A stretch of DNA of 64,000 bases from Granulicatella elegans ATCC 700633 (GTDB lineage Bacteria > Bacillota > Bacilli > Lactobacillales > Aerococcaceae). The position numbers and the translations under genes were made by a program. The stretch spans positions 316,234 through 380,233 of the forward strand of contig NZ_KI391971.1 in the NCBI RefSeq assembly GCF_000162475.2, in the 5' to 3' direction. The notes under the pieces are model-generated. The model was not told the origin of the DNA. It saw only the letters and a list, made by a program, of their open reading frames with translations, and ran no database searches. Positions 26,244 through 36,617 of the stretch are shown in pieces. Numbering within the stretch: position 1 is the stretch's first letter; the number at the start of each line of letters is the position of its first letter.

Positions 26244-26345
26244 CTTTTCTATTTTGAATAATGATGGTAAAATGAATAAGATGCAATTGGTATACTCATT
26301 TGCAAGATAGATGATTAGGAAAGAATAAAATAAAGGAGTCATAGA

Positions 26346-28787
26346 ATGGCAAATTTTTTAAAGCAATTAGTTGAAAATAACAAACGCGAAGTTCGTAAAC
26401 TTGAAAAATTAGCGGATAAAGTAATTAGTTTGGAAAGTAAAATGGAAGCATTAAGTGATGCAGACTTTCCAGTAAAAACAGAAGAGTTTAAAGCAAGATA
26501 TGCTTCAGGAGAATCATTAGATAAATTATTACCAGAAGCGTTCGCTTTAGTACGTGAGGGTGCTAAACGTGTACTAGGTTTATTCCCTTATAAAGTTCAA
26601 ATTATGGGAGGAATTACTCTACATAATGGGAATATTGCGGAGATGCGTACAGGGGAAGGTAAAACTTTAACAGCAACAATGCCAGTATATTTAAATGCAC
26701 TTTCAGGGGATGGTGTACACGTAGTAACAGTTAATGAATACTTATCTACACGTGACGCGAAAGAAATGGGAGAATTATATAATTTCCTAGGATTAAGTGT
26801 AGGGGTAAACTTAACTGGACAATCACCAGAAGAAAAACGCGCAGCTTATTACGCAGATATCACATATAGTACAAACAGTGAATTAGGATTTGACTACTTA
26901 CGTGATAACATGGTGGTGTATAAATCACAAATGGTACAACGTCCATTAAACTATGCGGTAGTTGACGAAACAGACTCAATTTTAATTGACGAAGCTCGTA
27001 CACCATTGATTATTTCAGGTCAAGCTGAAAAATCTACAGTTTTATACCAACGTGCAGATTTCTTTGTTAAAGCATTGAAAGAAGATGAAGACTACACTAT
27101 TGATCTAACTTCTAAATCTATTTCATTAACAGATGAAGGGATTAATAAAGCGGAACAAACTTTCCGTTTACCAAACTTATATGATATAGATAATTCAGCG
27201 TTAGTTCACCACATTGACCAAGCATTACGTGCAAACTACATTATGATTCGAGATATTGATTATGTAGTAGATGAAGGGCAAGTAAAAATCGTAGATGGAT
27301 TTACAGGTCGTATTATGGAAGGTCGTCGTTATTCAGATGGTTTACACCAAGCGATTGAAGCTAAAGAAGGTGTAGAAGTTGAAAATGAATCTAAAACAAT
27401 GGCGACAATTACTTACCAAAACTTCTTCCGTATGTATCGTAAATTATCTGGTATGACAGGGACAGCTAAAACAGAAGAAGAAGAATTCCGTGAAATTTAT
27501 AATATGAATGTTATTAGTATTCCAACGAACCGTCCAATTCAACGTATCGATGCTCATGATGTAATTTATCCATCATTGAAGAGTAAATTTAAAGCAGTCG
27601 TTCGTGATATTAAAGAACGTCATGAAAAAGGACAACCAATTCTTGTTGGTACAGTAGCAGTTGAAACAAGTGAGTTAATCTCACAAATGTTACATCAAGA
27701 AGGAATTCCTCACGAAGTATTAAATGCTAAAAACCACTTTAAAGAAGCAGAAATCGTTATGATGGCTGGACAACGTGGTGCCGTTACAATTGCAACAAAC
27801 ATGGCAGGTCGTGGTACAGACATTAAGTTAGGTAAAGGTGTTAAAGAATTAGGTGGTTTATGTGTTATCGGAACAGAACGTCATGAAAGTCGTCGTATCG
27901 ATAATCAGTTACGTGGACGTTCTGGACGTCAAGGAGATCCAGGTGCGACTCAATTCTACTTATCATTAGAAGATGACTTAATGAAACGTTTCGGTGGAGA
28001 AAGAATGCAAGCAATCTGGGAAAGATTAAATATTGACGAAAATGGAGACGACAATTTCATCCAAAGTAAAATGTTATCACGTCAAGTTGAATCTTCTCAA
28101 AAACGTGTTGAAGGAAATAACTATGATACACGTAAAAACGTATTACAATATGACGAAGTCATGCGTGAACAACGTGAAATCATTTATTCACAAAGATTAC
28201 AAATTATTAATGAAGAAAATTCATTAGAAAAAGTAACAAAATCAATGATTCGTAGAACAATTCACCGTATGGTAGAAAATCATACATTAGGTGAAAAGAA
28301 AACTTGGGATTTAGAAAGCTTAGTAGATTTCGCAGCTAATGCAATTTGTCATCCAGACGATATTTCATTATCTGACTTAAAAGGAAAAACTCCTTCAGAA
28401 ATCGAAGGTCTATTGAATGAGAAAGCAATGGAAATTTACAAAGAAAAACAAGAGCAATTAAATGGGGATTCTCAAATGCTTGAGTTTGAAAAAGTTGTTA
28501 TTTTACGAGTAGTTGACCGTAAATGGACGGATCATATCGATGATATGGATCAATTACGTGAGGGTGTAGGTTTACGTGGATATGCACAAATCGACCCATT
28601 AACAGAATATCAAACAGAAGGTTTCAATCGTTTCCAACAAATGATTGCGGCTATTGATTATGATGTGACTCGTATCTTGATGAAATCTCAAATTCGTCAA
28701 AACTTACAACGTGAACAAGTACAAGGTGCTAGAAGTGTGATTGCTCAAGGGCATGATCGTCCAACTGAGGAACCAGAACAAGCATAA
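26346..28787 (+). CDS. secA: preprotein translocase ATPase SecA
   Basis: 813 aa. DEAD motor with Walker A MRTGEGKT near 104 and DEVDE-type box [14 protein letters not shown], preprotein crosslinking domain, second motor half with [13 protein letters not shown] and [13 protein letters not shown], then helical scaffold and wing domains. It drives secretion through SecYEG. The protein stops after a short acidic tail and lacks the C-terminal zinc-binding Cys motif found in many SecA proteins, so the chain is slightly short. ATG with SD AAAGGAG. Confidence 0.96.
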   Translation: MANFLKQLVENNKREVRKLEKLADKVISLESKMEALSDADFPVKTEEFKARYASGESLDKLLPEAFALVREGAKRVLGLFPYKVQIMGGITLHNGNIAEMRTGEGKTLTATMPVYLNALSGDGVHVVTVNEYLSTRDAKEMGELYNFLGLSVGVNLTGQSPEEKRAAYYADITYSTNSELGFDYLRDNMVVYKSQMVQRPLNYAVVDETDSILIDEARTPLIISGQAEKSTVLYQRADFFVKALKEDEDYTIDLTSKSISLTDEGINKAEQTFRLPNLYDIDNSALVHHIDQALRANYIMIRDIDYVVDEGQVKIVDGFTGRIMEGRRYSDGLHQAIEAKEGVEVENESKTMATITYQNFFRMYRKLSGMTGTAKTEEEEFREIYNMNVISIPTNRPIQRIDAHDVIYPSLKSKFKAVVRDIKERHEKGQPILVGTVAVETSELISQMLHQEGIPHEVLNAKNHFKEAEIVMMAGQRGAVTIATNMAGRGTDIKLGKGVKELGGLCVIGTERHESRRIDNQLRGRSGRQGDPGATQFYLSLEDDLMKRFGGERMQAIWERLNIDENGDDNFIQSKMLSRQVESSQKRVEGNNYDTRKNVLQYDEVMREQREIIYSQRLQIINEENSLEKVTKSMIRRTIHRMVENHTLGEKKTWDLESLVDFAANAICHPDDISLSDLKGKTPSEIEGLLNEKAMEIYKEKQEQLNGDSQMLEFEKVVILRVVDRKWTDHIDDMDQLREGVGLRGYAQIDPLTEYQTEGFNRFQQMIAAIDYDVTRILMKSQIRQNLQREQVQGARSVIAQGHDRPTEEPEQA

Positions 28788-28793
28788 TAAGAA

Positions 28794-28824
28794 GTAGGCT
28801 GGGCAAAAGTCCAGCCTACCTTTT
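28794..28824 (+). terminator. hairpin between secA and prfB
   Basis: GTAGGCTGG / CCAGCCTAC stem followed by CTTTTT. It may partly terminate secA transcription before prfB. Confidence 0.75.
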
Positions 28825-28846
28825 TACAATGAGATAGGAGAATGGT

Positions 28847-29960
28847 ATGGAAATTAGTGAAATCAGAAATGCATTAGAAAAAATGAGTACGCAAATGACA
28901 AGTTATAGGGGGTCTCTTTGACTTAGATCATTTAGAAGAAGACATTGCTTCTTATGAGCAACAAATGTCTGAACCTGGATTTTGGGATGATAATGAAAAA
29001 GCACAAATGGTCATTCAAAAAAGTAATGAATTAAAAGCTGTATATGATACCTTTCATCAATTAGAATTGCAAGTAGAAGAAGTGGAACTATTATTTGAAA
29101 TGTATAAGGAAGATCCCGAAGAAGAAATTCATGATGAATTAGTGGAACGTGTTCATAGTGTAGAAAAAGAACTAGAAAAATATGAATTGAGTATGTTACT
29201 AAGTGGGCCTCATGATAAATGTAGTGCGATTTTAGAAATTCATCCAGGAGCTGGTGGGACAGAATCGCAAGACTGGGGAAGTATGTTGTTAAGAATGTAT
29301 ACACGATGGGCTGAACAACATGGATACCGCATCGAAACAGTCGATTATCAAGATGGAGAAGAAGCGGGTATTAAGTCTGTTACTTTATCTATTGAAGGAT
29401 TAAATGCTTATGGTTATTTAAAGAGCGAAAAAGGGGTGCATCGTTTAGTGAGAATTTCTCCATTTGATGCTGCCGGAAAACGCCATACTTCGTTTTGTTC
29501 CATTGATATTATGCCTCAATTAGAAGGCGATATTGATATTGAAATTAATCCAGATGATTTGAAAATTGATGTATATCGTGCGAGTGGTGCTGGTGGGCAA
29601 CATATTAATAAAACTTCATCAGCTGTTCGTATTACACATATTCCGACTGGGATTGTAACTCAAAGTCAGGCGCAGCGTTCGCAATTTAAAAATAAGGATC
29701 AAGCGATGGCGATGTTAAAAACAAAATTATATCAATTAGAAGAAGAGAAGAAAGCAGCTGAATTAGCTGAAATTCGTGGCGAACAAAAAGATATTGCTTG
29801 GGGTTCTCAAATTCGGAATTATGTTTTCCATCCGTATTCATTAGTGAAGGATTTGCGTTCTGGTCATGAGACAGGAAATATTGGTGCTGTCATGGATGGA
29901 GATTTAGATCCATTTATGGATGCGTACTTAAAATGGACACTATCCGGCGAAACGGAATAA
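28847..29960 (+). CDS. prfB: peptide chain release factor 2 with programmed +1 frameshift
   Basis: The ATG at 28847 opens a 24-codon frame ending at the in-frame TGA 28919-28921. The site AGGGGG-TCT-CTT-TGA-C matches the classical RF2 autoregulatory frameshift: an internal SD-like AGGGGG, slippery CTT and poor-context UGA. After a +1 shift, reading resumes at GAC 28920 and runs to 29960, giving about 370 aa. RF2 hallmarks: anticodon tripeptide SPF (ISPFDAAGKR) and GGQ (SGAGGQHINKT). RF2 terminates at UGA and UAA, and scarce RF2 promotes the shift. SD ATAGGAG. Confidence 0.95.
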
Positions 29961-30110
29961 AAATTGACTTTTTAAATAGTAGAAAGAAGACGCCAGCAGC
30001 TTCGCTTTGCGAATCTCATGGCTAAACTTTGAGCCTAAGGTCTCAAAGTTTCCTGTGATAGAAACCACATCTCGTGGTTTCTATCACTAATACTACTATA
30101 AAAAGTCATT
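29961..30110 (+). repeat. modular cloverleaf-like repeat, copy E (full)
   Basis: Directly after the prfB stop. Outer stem TTGACTTTTT...ATAGTAG with TACTACTATAAAAAGTCA (30091-30108). H1 TTCGC-TTT-GCGAA, H2 AAACTTTGAG/CTCAAAGTTT, H3 a perfect 14-bp stem GTGATAGAAACCAC/GTGGTTTCTATCAC (30055-30068/30074-30087). H1 and H3 differ in sequence from copy A while keeping pairing. Confidence 0.85.
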
Positions 30111-30149
30111 TTTATTTGAACGGAAATCGAATGAGGGTACGTATAAAAC

Positions 30150-30292
30150 AGTGACTTTTTAATATAGTAGTAGGAGGACGCCAGCTGCTTCGCTAGGCGA
30201 ATTTCATGGCTAAACTTTGAGCCTGGGTCTCAAAGTTTCTAGAGGACGCCAGTAGCTTCGTAGGTGAATCTCATGGCTAATGCTACTAAGAA
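30150..30292 (+). repeat. modular cloverleaf-like repeat, copy F (rearranged)
   Basis: Begins CAGTGACTTTTTAATATAGTAG about 40 bp after copy E. It has H1 TTCGC-TAG-GCGAA and H2, but H3 is replaced by a second H1-type module (GACGCCAGTAGCTTCG to CTCATGGCTAA), showing module swapping. Right outer arm TGCTACTA...AATGATT. Confidence 0.75.
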
Positions 30293-30300
30293 TAATGATT

Positions 30301-30346
30301 AAAATAAAGTTGTTTGGGGTCATATCTAAACAACTTTATTTTTTCG
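30301..30346 (+). terminator. terminator after the repeat pair
   Basis: 15-bp stem AAAATAAAGTTGTTT / AAACAACTTTATTTT (30301-30315/30328-30342) with T-run; ends prfB-repeat transcripts. Confidence 0.85.
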
Positions 30347-30376
30347 GAAAAAAGTACGAAAAAATAGAAAAAATAA

Positions 30377-30405
30377 TTGTTTTAAAAGGATGGAAGCAGT
30401 AAAAT
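30377..30405 (+). promoter_or_regulatory. promoter of the M32-like gene
   Basis: TTGTTT (30377-30382), 17-bp spacer, TAAAAT (30400-30405), about 32 bases before the ATG. Confidence 0.55.
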
Positions 30406-30436
30406 AAAAATAAGATAAAAAAGGGGGTTTTTGGGA

Positions 30437-31876
30437 ATGCAATATGCAGTTAGTGAACTTCGTGGATTATTGGATACAATGGATATGATTGAAGAATTAA
30501 TTCAATCGTATGAGAGCTTGGATAAATATCAAAGGAATCATGATATTCATATTATTCGATTTGAGTTTATGGATAAGTATATGAGATCTCAAAGTTCATT
30601 GATGATTTATCAGTATTTTATGAATCATTTAGACGAGTTAACTCCTAATGAACAAAGGAAGATTCAAAAAATTTCCGATTATTATTTAAAAGATAAATAT
30701 GCTGAGAAATTTTTCGGGAAAAGTTATAACGTAGTACAAGATGAATTAAAAGACAAATGGCAGGAGTCTTTAAACTCAAATCAATTCGAGGAATCGTTCG
30801 AGCAAGATTTAGATCGTCTCAGATTGTTTTATTCCAATTATTTTGTAGAAAAATTTCAACTTCAATCTCCTAAATATAAAGATTTTTTAACGAATATGTA
30901 TGGCGAGGAATTTGTATACTCGTGTTGTGGACAATTAAAAAAATATCGTGAAAAAATCATCCGTTTTTATCAATCCTATCTTTTATCTCAAACAATTCCA
31001 ACAAATGCAAGTGTCTCTGATTTGAGAATTACAGAGCAACAAGCGTTCTATTTCTTTAATTTCTTTTTAAATCAATTTAGTAGTTTAATCCATTCTTGTA
31101 ACGTTAAAGTAGAATTTACTCAAAAAGCAAAGATTATCAAAATCAATCAAAAATTCCTTATTAATTTATCCCCATATCACTCTTTTTCAGTTTCTTTATT
31201 TGAATTTTTAACCTTATTAGGTGAAGTTTATTCTAAAATTTTAGAAAAACCATTAAAAAATGAACAAACAGAAGAATCTAAAAGTTACGAAAAACAAGCT
31301 TTTAGTTGTTATGCTACTCTCATACCTATTATTTCTATTGATTTTTCTAAGATGATTGAAAAATTTTTTGTGGGAATAGGGAGTGCTGAAGAAATTTATA
31401 ATATTTTATTAAAAAATTATTTAGCAATTAGAAGAAATCCTATCTCATTATCCAATATTAATGTCTTTCAATTGTTTTTAATTGATATGATAGGGTATGA
31501 ATTGGAGGAAAAGTGGATTGATGGAGAAATTACTTCAAGAGAATTATTAATCAAATGGCAGGAATTAATAGTTGAATATTTTGGTAAGACTTCTTTTAAT
31601 GAGTTTGAAATTACATTGAGAATATTTCAACACCTGTTAGAAGGGGTAGGGATTCCATTAGTAAGAATTGGAATTATATTAACTGCTTTTGAACGTGGGA
31701 TGTTAAATGATCATTATGATCATCCTTTTAAACCATTATTACATCATTTTAGAAATCAAACTTTATCTTCGTTTTGTGTGGATGAAAAGTTTTTATCTCC
31801 TCATCTAATAAAAGAGGAGAACTTGCAATATTTATTATTATATCTGACACAACTTTATCATCAAGTTTCACTATAG
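30437..31876 (+). CDS. putative catalytically inactive M32-carboxypeptidase-like protein
   Basis: 479 aa from ATG 30437 (SD AAGGGGG). Not a standard family member. Its layout resembles the M32 metallocarboxypeptidases (about 500 aa): a helical N-terminus, a VVQDELKDKWQESLNSNQF stretch like the ELV...W..A..ND.F region, and a C-terminal IGYELEEKWIDGEITSREL like RYEIEKALFEGDLSVDEL. Where M32 enzymes have SLF.V.HEAGHALYEQ, this protein has SLFEFLTLLGEVYSK, so both zinc His and the catalytic Glu of HEXXH are missing. If the relation holds it is a pseudoenzyme. The match is from memory of family motifs, not an alignment. Single gene inserted in the usual prfB-ftsEX interval. Confidence 0.45.
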   Translation: MQYAVSELRGLLDTMDMIEELIQSYESLDKYQRNHDIHIIRFEFMDKYMRSQSSLMIYQYFMNHLDELTPNEQRKIQKISDYYLKDKYAEKFFGKSYNVVQDELKDKWQESLNSNQFEESFEQDLDRLRLFYSNYFVEKFQLQSPKYKDFLTNMYGEEFVYSCCGQLKKYREKIIRFYQSYLLSQTIPTNASVSDLRITEQQAFYFFNFFLNQFSSLIHSCNVKVEFTQKAKIIKINQKFLINLSPYHSFSVSLFEFLTLLGEVYSKILEKPLKNEQTEESKSYEKQAFSCYATLIPIISIDFSKMIEKFFVGIGSAEEIYNILLKNYLAIRRNPISLSNINVFQLFLIDMIGYELEEKWIDGEITSRELLIKWQELIVEYFGKTSFNEFEITLRIFQHLLEGVGIPLVRIGIILTAFERGMLNDHYDHPFKPLLHHFRNQTLSSFCVDEKFLSPHLIKEENLQYLLLYLTQLYHQVSL

Positions 31877-31946
31877 TAGAATAACCTCGCAGTGTTAAAT
31901 TGACATATTTTTGTAATATGCTGTCAATAGAATGTCATCTGAAAAA

Positions 31947-31955
31947 TGGTATAAT
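31947..31955 (+). promoter_or_regulatory. extended -10 promoter of ftsEX
   Basis: TGGTATAAT (TGn plus TATAAT) 42 bases before the ftsE start. A 7-bp inverted repeat ATTGACA/TGTCAAT lies just upstream. Confidence 0.5.
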
Positions 31956-31996
31956 GGATAAGACATATACTATGATTAGAGAAAGCTGGTGAGCAA

Positions 31997-32683
31997 ATGA
32001 TTGAAATGATGAATGTTTCAAAGAAATATGGAAAAGGTATTTTAGCCGTTAATAATTTATCTGTAAGAATTCAAGACGGAGAATTTGTATATGTTGTAGG
32101 CCCATCAGGTGCAGGAAAATCTACATTTATTAAAATGATGTATCGTCAAGAAAAAGCTACCAAAGGAAGAATTACCGTTGGAAAATATGATTTAACGAAA
32201 ATGAGAGAACGTGAAATTCCTCATTTAAGACGTTATGTAGGCGTAGTTTTCCAAGATTTTAAATTATTACCACGTTTAACCGTATATGAAAATGTTGCAT
32301 ATGCGATGGAAGTAATTGAAAAAGCACCAAAAGAGATTCAACGTCGAGTTGAAGAAGTATTAGCATTAGTAAACTTAAAACACCGTATGACTATGTTCCC
32401 GGATCAGTTATCAGGGGGAGAACAACAACGTGTTGCAATTGCAAGAGCGATTGTAAATACTCCAGCTGTATTAATTGCTGATGAGCCAACAGGTAACTTA
32501 GATCCAGAAACTTCTATGGAAATTATGGATATTTTAGAAAGAATTAATCAACAAGGGACAACCATTGTAATGGCAACTCATAATAGCCAAATTGTAAATG
32601 AAAAGAAACATCGAGTTTTGGCAATTGAAATGGGACGCATTGTCCGTGACCAAGAGGAAGGGGAGTACGGATATGAAGATTAG
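31997..32683 (+). CDS. ftsE: cell-division ATPase FtsE
   Basis: 228-aa ABC ATPase: Walker A GPSGAGKST near 36, signature LSGGEQQR, Walker B VLIADEPTGNLD. FtsEX couples the divisome to peptidoglycan hydrolases such as PcsB rather than transporting a solute. ATG with SD GGTGAG. It overlaps ftsX by 11 bases. Downstream of prfB, its usual neighbour. Confidence 0.95.
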   Translation: MIEMMNVSKKYGKGILAVNNLSVRIQDGEFVYVVGPSGAGKSTFIKMMYRQEKATKGRITVGKYDLTKMREREIPHLRRYVGVVFQDFKLLPRLTVYENVAYAMEVIEKAPKEIQRRVEEVLALVNLKHRMTMFPDQLSGGEQQRVAIARAIVNTPAVLIADEPTGNLDPETSMEIMDILERINQQGTTIVMATHNSQIVNEKKHRVLAIEMGRIVRDQEEGEYGYED

Positions 32684-33560
32684 AACTATGTTGCGTCATA
32701 TTCGTGATGCGGTTAAAAGCTTATTCAGAAATGGTTGGTCAACTTTTGGAGCGATTTCTGCAGTATCAATGGTATTATTATTAGTAGGAGTTTTTGTTTC
32801 GTTATTATTTAATATGAATAAAATTGCGACAGATATTGAGCAAGACGTGAATGTACGAGTTTATATTGATTTAGCAGCAGATGAAACAAAAACTGAAGAA
32901 TTAAGAGCTGCAATTGAAGCATTAGAAGCAGTTTCTACAGTAAAATTCCGTTCAAAAGATGAGGAGTTAGAGGATATTACAAAGAGTGTTGCTCAAGAAT
33001 TTGAGTTGTTTAAAAATGATAGTAATCCTTTAAGAAATGCATTTGATGTAAGTACAAAAAATCCAAAGCAAACAAAAGAAGTTGCCACTACGATTGAAAA
33101 AATGGAATACGTAGCTCGTGTAAACTATGGTGGAGCTCGTGCGGATACGTTATTTAAAGTTATTGCAACAGCTCGAAATGTAGGAATAGGAGTTATTGCT
33201 GTATTAATTATTATTGCTCTTTTCTTAATTTCTAATACAATTCGTGCAACGATTCATGCTCGTAGAACAGAAATTGAAATTATGCAATTAGTAGGAGCGA
33301 CAAAAGCTTATATTCGTTGGCCTTTCTTCTTAGAAGGTGGATTAATTGGGTTAATTGGCTCAATTGTACCAATTGCTTTATTATGGGCTTTATATGTATG
33401 GATTTATAAAGGTGGAAGTGATTTCTTTGCGGGATCAACTTTTAGCTTATTAGCACCAAATCCTTTCTTATATCGCTTATCTTGGGCGATGGCTGGAGTA
33501 GGGATTTTAATTGGATCATTTGGTTCTATTTTCTCAATGCGTCGTTTCTTGAAAAAATAA
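32673..33560 (+). CDS. ftsX: cell-division membrane protein FtsX
   Basis: 295 aa from ATG 32673 (SD GAAGGGGAG inside ftsE). N-terminal cytoplasmic stretch, TM1 (about 22-45), a large extracellular domain (about 46-165), then three more helices; motif RTEIEIMQLVGATKAYIRWPF is typical. The extracellular domain contacts hydrolases. Pairs with FtsE. Confidence 0.95.
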   Translation: MKIRTMLRHIRDAVKSLFRNGWSTFGAISAVSMVLLLVGVFVSLLFNMNKIATDIEQDVNVRVYIDLAADETKTEELRAAIEALEAVSTVKFRSKDEELEDITKSVAQEFELFKNDSNPLRNAFDVSTKNPKQTKEVATTIEKMEYVARVNYGGARADTLFKVIATARNVGIGVIAVLIIIALFLISNTIRATIHARRTEIEIMQLVGATKAYIRWPFFLEGGLIGLIGSIVPIALLWALYVWIYKGGSDFFAGSTFSLLAPNPFLYRLSWAMAGVGILIGSFGSIFSMRRFLKK

Positions 33561-33585
33561 GTGTGATAAATGGAAGGAAAATCAT

Positions 33586-33614
33586 TTGCAAGTATTCTTA
33601 AACAATGGTAGACT
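33586..33614 (+). promoter_or_regulatory. valS promoter
   Basis: TTGCAA (33586-33591), 17-bp spacer, TAGACT (33609-33614), upstream of the T-box leader. Confidence 0.6.
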
Positions 33615-33654
33615 ATATTCCATAGAATAAAAGCATTGCACAAGAGGAGTAATA

Positions 33655-33863
33655 CGAATTTTAGTTGATAGAGAGAGAAGGGTTGGTGAAACTTCTTAAC
33701 AAATTTGTATGAAGGTAGCTTGTAAGTTGGCTAGGGGAATCATAGTAACTTAGCTCGGAGTAGACTTCGTTAACAACGTTAAAGGCATCAGTTATGATGC
33801 GAATATTAGGTGGTACCACGAAAATAATCGTCCTATGAAGTGAATTCTTCATAGGATTTTTTT
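33655..33863 (+). promoter_or_regulatory. T-box riboswitch leader of valS
   Basis: The leader contains the T-box sequence TTAGGTGGTACCACG (33806-33820), which pairs with uncharged tRNA acceptor ends, and a terminator TCCTATGAAG-TGAATT-CTTCATAGGA with T7 (33831-33863) competing with the antiterminator. The upstream 130 bases form stem I; I did not assign the specifier codon with certainty, but the downstream gene implies tRNA-Val. Transcription of valS would rise when charged tRNA-Val is scarce. Confidence 0.9.
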
Positions 33864-33899
33864 ATTGTATCAAAATCATTTCATTAAGGAGGAAAAAGA

Positions 33900-36545
33900 A
33901 TGGCAAAAGAAATGTCACCAAAGTTTCAACCACAAGAAGTTGAAGCAGGAAAATATCAATGGTGGGTTGAATCAGGAGTCTTCCATCCAAACGAAGATCC
34001 AAATGCAGAACCTTATTCAATCGTTATCCCACCACCAAATGTAACAGGTAAATTACATTTAGGACATGCGTGGGACGTTACATTACAAGATATGATTATT
34101 CGTCAAAAACGTATGCAAGGGTACGATACATTATGGTTACCAGGTATGGACCATGCCGGAATTGCGACTCAAGCAAAAGTAGAAGAAAAATTACGTGGAG
34201 AAGGTTTATCTCGTTATGACCTTGGACGTGAAAAATTCTTAGAACAAACATGGGAATGGAAAGAAGAATATGCAAGCCATATCCGTGAACAATGGGCAAA
34301 AATGGGAATCTCTGTAGACTATCGTCGTGAACGTTTCACATTAGACCAAGGCTTATCAGATGCTGTTAAAAAAGTATTCGTAACATTATATGAAAAAGGC
34401 TTGATTTACCGTGGAGAATACATTATTAACTGGGATCCAAAAGCAAAAACTTCATTATCAGATATCGAAGTTATTCATAAAGATGTAGAAGGTGCTTTCT
34501 ACCATATGAATTATCCATTAGCAGATGGAAGTGGAGTATTAGAAGTTGCAACGACTCGTCCTGAAACGCTACTTGGAGATACTGCTGTTGCAGTTCACCC
34601 TGAAGATGAACGTTATCAAGCATTGATTGGAAAAACAGTTATCTTACCATTAGTTGGAAAAGAAATTCCAATTATTGCTGATGAGTATGTTGAACAAGAT
34701 TTTGGAACAGGGGTTGTAAAAATTACACCTGCTCATGATCCAAATGACTTTGAGGTAGGTAATCGTCATAATTTACCACGTGTAAATGTGATGAATGATG
34801 ATGCAACGATGAATGAATTAGCTGGAAAATACGAAGGTATGAATCGTTTTGCAGCTCGTAAAGCTATTGTTAAAGATTTAGAAGAAGCAGGTCTTCTTGT
34901 AAAAATCGAAAAACATGTTCACAGTGTGGGACATTCTGAACGTACAGATGTTGTTGTAGAACCTCGTTTATCAAAACAATGGTTTGTTAAAATGGGACCT
35001 TTAGCAGAACAAGCAATTCAAGCACAACGTGCAGAAGAAGACAATACGGTTAATTTCTATCCACCACGTTTTAATGATGCTTACTTACGTTGGATGGAAA
35101 ATATTCATGACTGGGTAATTTCTCGTCAATTATGGTGGGGACATCAAATTCCAGCATGGTATCATAATGAAACAGGTGAAGTATACGTTGGAATGGAAGC
35201 TCCAGCAGATGCAGAAAACTGGACACAAGATGTGGATGTATTAGATACATGGTTCTCATCTGCATTATGGCCATTTTCAACAATGGGTTGGCCAGATGTT
35301 GAAGCTAGCGACTATAAACGTTACTATCCAACAAGTACACTTGTAACAGGTTATGATATTTTAACATTCTGGGTAAGTCGTATGATGTTCCAAGGATTAG
35401 AATTTACTGGCAAACGTCCATTTAAAAATGTATTAATTCACGGATTAATTCGTGATAGCCAAGGACGTAAAATGAGTAAATCTCTTGGTAATGGTGTAGA
35501 TCCAATGGAAGTTATCGAACAATACGGAGCAGATGCATTACGTTGGTTCTTAGCAAATGGTTCAGCACCTGGACAAGACGTTCGTTATTCAACTGATAAA
35601 ATGGATGCTGCATGGAACTTTATCAATAAAATTTGGAATGCTAGTCGTTATGCATTAATGAATATTGGTGATTTAACAGTGGATCAATTAGATATCACTG
35701 GTGAAAAAACATTAGCAGACAAATGGATTTTAACTCGCTTAAATCAAGTCATTGCTAAAGTAACAGAATTATTCGAAAAATTTGAATTTGGTGAAGCGGG
35801 TCGTCTATTATATCGTTTCATTTGGGATGATTTCTGCGACTGGTATATTGAAATGTCTAAAGAAACATTAGCAGGAAATGATGAAGCTGCTAAATTAACA
35901 ACTCGTAGTATTTTAGTGTATGTATTAGATCAAACATTACGTTTATTACATCCAATTATGCCATTCGTAACAGAAGAAATTTGGCAATCAGTTCCTCATA
36001 TTGGAGATTCATTAGTAGTTGCTTCATATCCAGTTGTACAAGAAAGTCAAATGGATGAAGTAGCAGCAGAAAAAATGGAATTCTTAATGGACTTTATTCG
36101 TTCCGTTCGTACAAGCAGAAATGAAATGAATACACCATTATCTAAACCAATTGCAATTGTTGCCAAAACTTCAAGCGCAGATATTCAAGCTATTTTATCA
36201 GAAAATGAAAGCTATATTGCTCGTTTCTGTAATCCTGAATCATTTGAATATGGTTTAGAAGTAGAAGCACCAAGCCACGCTGTAACAAGTGTGATTAGTG
36301 GAGCTGAAATTTATTTACCATTAGCAGGATTAATTAATATTGATGATGAAATTGCTCGTTTAGAAAAAGAAGCGGCTAAATTACAAGATGAAGTGAATCG
36401 TGTAGAGAAAAAATTATCAAATGAAAAATTCGTTGCGAAAGCACCAGAAGCTGTTGTAGAAGCAGAACGTGCCAAAGGTAAAGAATACGCTGATCAACGT
36501 CAAGCAGTTCTAGAACGTATTGCAACATTAAAAACATTAGCATAA
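33900..36545 (+). CDS. valS: valyl-tRNA synthetase
   Basis: 881 aa, class I synthetase. HIGH motif as [15 protein letters not shown] near 46, KMSKS near 525 ([11 protein letters not shown]), editing domain with [13 protein letters not shown], and a C-terminal coiled coil (about 815-880) typical of ValRS. ATG with SD AAGGAGG. Controlled by the T-box just upstream. In many Bacillota folC follows directly; here mobile elements separate them. Confidence 0.97.
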   Translation: MAKEMSPKFQPQEVEAGKYQWWVESGVFHPNEDPNAEPYSIVIPPPNVTGKLHLGHAWDVTLQDMIIRQKRMQGYDTLWLPGMDHAGIATQAKVEEKLRGEGLSRYDLGREKFLEQTWEWKEEYASHIREQWAKMGISVDYRRERFTLDQGLSDAVKKVFVTLYEKGLIYRGEYIINWDPKAKTSLSDIEVIHKDVEGAFYHMNYPLADGSGVLEVATTRPETLLGDTAVAVHPEDERYQALIGKTVILPLVGKEIPIIADEYVEQDFGTGVVKITPAHDPNDFEVGNRHNLPRVNVMNDDATMNELAGKYEGMNRFAARKAIVKDLEEAGLLVKIEKHVHSVGHSERTDVVVEPRLSKQWFVKMGPLAEQAIQAQRAEEDNTVNFYPPRFNDAYLRWMENIHDWVISRQLWWGHQIPAWYHNETGEVYVGMEAPADAENWTQDVDVLDTWFSSALWPFSTMGWPDVEASDYKRYYPTSTLVTGYDILTFWVSRMMFQGLEFTGKRPFKNVLIHGLIRDSQGRKMSKSLGNGVDPMEVIEQYGADALRWFLANGSAPGQDVRYSTDKMDAAWNFINKIWNASRYALMNIGDLTVDQLDITGEKTLADKWILTRLNQVIAKVTELFEKFEFGEAGRLLYRFIWDDFCDWYIEMSKETLAGNDEAAKLTTRSILVYVLDQTLRLLHPIMPFVTEEIWQSVPHIGDSLVVASYPVVQESQMDEVAAEKMEFLMDFIRSVRTSRNEMNTPLSKPIAIVAKTSSADIQAILSENESYIARFCNPESFEYGLEVEAPSHAVTSVISGAEIYLPLAGLINIDDEIARLEKEAAKLQDEVNRVEKKLSNEKFVAKAPEAVVEAERAKGKEYADQRQAVLERIATLKTLA

Positions 36546-36565
36546 AAGAATACTGAGATAAATCA

Positions 36566-36616
36566 GGTGTTCGATAAATCCTGTTGGTGAGAAATCACTA
36601 GCAGGATTTTTTATTA
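36566..36616 (+). terminator. valS terminator that matches an ISL3 end
   Basis: AAATCCTG-TTGGTGA...TCACTAGCAGGATTTTTT forms the terminator. The 50 bases from 36566 are nearly the reverse complement of the ISL3 end at 39008-39058 (shared TTCG, AAATCCTGTTGGTGAGAAAT, CAGGATTTTTTAT). Thus either the terminator comes from an old ISL3 end or an end of the same type was left here. Confidence 0.7.
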
Positions 36617-36617
36617 T

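Noticed and set aside
28965-29960. prfB starting at the ATG 28965
   Set aside because: The frameshift cassette upstream defines a longer protein; 28965 has no SD.
30437-31876. Active metallocarboxypeptidase
   Set aside because: No HEXXH; the aligned position reads TLLGE.
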